Of a stretch of 64,000 bases of DNA, positions 63,852-64,000 are shown piece after piece (position 1 is the first letter of the stretch; each line of letters opens with the position of its first letter). The stretch is taken from the NCBI GenBank assembly GCA_965203685.1, contig OZ241908.1:4588001-4652000 (forward strand), given 5' to 3'. The notes under the pieces were generated by a model that did no database searches, was not told the DNA's origin, and saw only the letters and a program-made list of their open reading frames with translations. A program made the position numbers and the translations under genes. Source of the stretch: VXYL01 sp965203685 (GTDB lineage: Bacteria > Pseudomonadota > Gammaproteobacteria > Pseudomonadales > Azotimanducaceae).

Positions 63852-63880
63852 AAAGGGCGCCGGAAACGGCGCCCTTTTTC
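63852..63880 (+). terminator. Rho-independent terminator of torF-glnK-amtB
   Basis: An 11-bp stem (AAAGGGCGCCG / CGGCGCCCTTT) closes on a GAAA tetraloop (63863-63866) and runs into TTTTTC. It lies 18 nt after the amtB stop, so the nitrogen operon ends here. Confidence 0.92.
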
Positions 63881-63925
63881 GTGTGGCATGATGAAATCCA
63901 AGTCTGAAACAAAGGGGCAGATGCA

Positions 63926-64000
63926 ATGGGAGTGCGCACGGCGACAGTTCGCGGATTGGCAGCCCTCGCCCTTTGGATGACAGCCCTACCAGGAGCCGCC
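63926..64000 (+). CDS. Start of an exported protein, cut by the window edge
   Basis: From ATG 63926 the frame reads MGVRTATVRGLAALALWM and then TALPGAA to the window end, a typical signal peptide. AAAGGGG sits 8-12 nt upstream. The competing ATG at 63921 meets a stop within 20 codons. Identity cannot be judged from 25 residues. Confidence 0.6.
   Translation, partial: MGVRTATVRGLAALALWMTALPGAA

Overview
The window reads as a high-GC gammaproteobacterial chromosome segment. The block glnL-glnG-trmL-secB-rhodanese-gpmI-envC has the order seen in Pseudomonas-type gammaproteobacteria (here without grxC), and tatABC, dtd, comM/yifB and the torF-glnK-amtB set fit the same group. The accessory content (several phytanoyl-CoA-type 2-oxoglutarate oxygenases, a type III CoA-transferase, SDRs, a GMC oxidoreductase, a bacterial mevalonate pathway and a UGA-decoded selenoprotein) suggests a marine or host-associated lineage; that last point is inference only. 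No rRNA, tRNA or CRISPR array was recognised.

Layout. 1-1520: a REP-associated tyrosine transposase (RAYT) framed by inverted ~50-bp REP-bearing repeats. 1613-3056: tatABC. 3079-4856: dtd, a PP-loop tRNA-thiolase-like protein and a TusA-like sulfur carrier. 4886-6918: a group II intron with its maturase on the minus strand. 6964-9580: the nitrogen two-component system glnL/glnG behind an NtrC operator. 9573-14814: housekeeping genes (trmL, secB, rhodanese, gpmI, envC, comF). 14814-17333: molybdate importer modABC. 17330-24031: srkA, two poorly characterised genes, a PhyH oxygenase, a 2-hydroxyacid dehydrogenase, GST, aldo/keto reductase and NUDIX. 24241-25249: a decayed Rpn/PD-(D/E)XK transposase-like gene. 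25464-27657: a PhyH-family protein lacking the iron-binding Asp, divergent from an SDR. 27729-40336: one tightly packed minus-strand run, transcribed as sensor, amidase, diphosphomevalonate decarboxylase, phosphomevalonate kinase, fused HMG-CoA reductase/mevalonate kinase, RND adaptor, RND pump, DUF4153. 40413-45951: MFS transporter, orphan substrate-binding protein, cysteine-rich lipoprotein, NIPSNAP, CaiB-type CoA-transferase, a 5'-3' exonuclease-like protein. 46140-50417: a patch that looks less GC-rich by eye, with TauD and PhyH oxygenases, a GMC oxidoreductase and an IS91-family transposase remnant. 50612-53016: minus-strand operon SDR, cysteine-rich unknown protein, UGSC selenoprotein. 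53143-56700: methylcrotonyl-CoA carboxylase subunits. 56771-61022: cytochrome c5-like protein, DUF5916 outer-membrane protein, YifB/ComM. 61171-63877: NtrC box, sigma-54 promoter, torF-glnK-amtB, terminator. A new secreted-protein gene begins at the right edge.

Two systems stand out. First, the nitrogen circuit is nearly complete within the window: kinase, sigma-54 activator, an NtrC operator over the glnL promoter, and an NtrC-box plus -24/-12 promoter driving torF-glnK-amtB. Second, the gene at 51139-50612 is interrupted by an in-frame UGA that is followed immediately by codons for Gly-Ser-Cys and a small hairpin whose loop lies about 20 nt downstream. It is therefore best read as a selenocysteine-containing UGSC-family protein, cotranscribed with a cysteine-rich protein of unknown function and an SDR.
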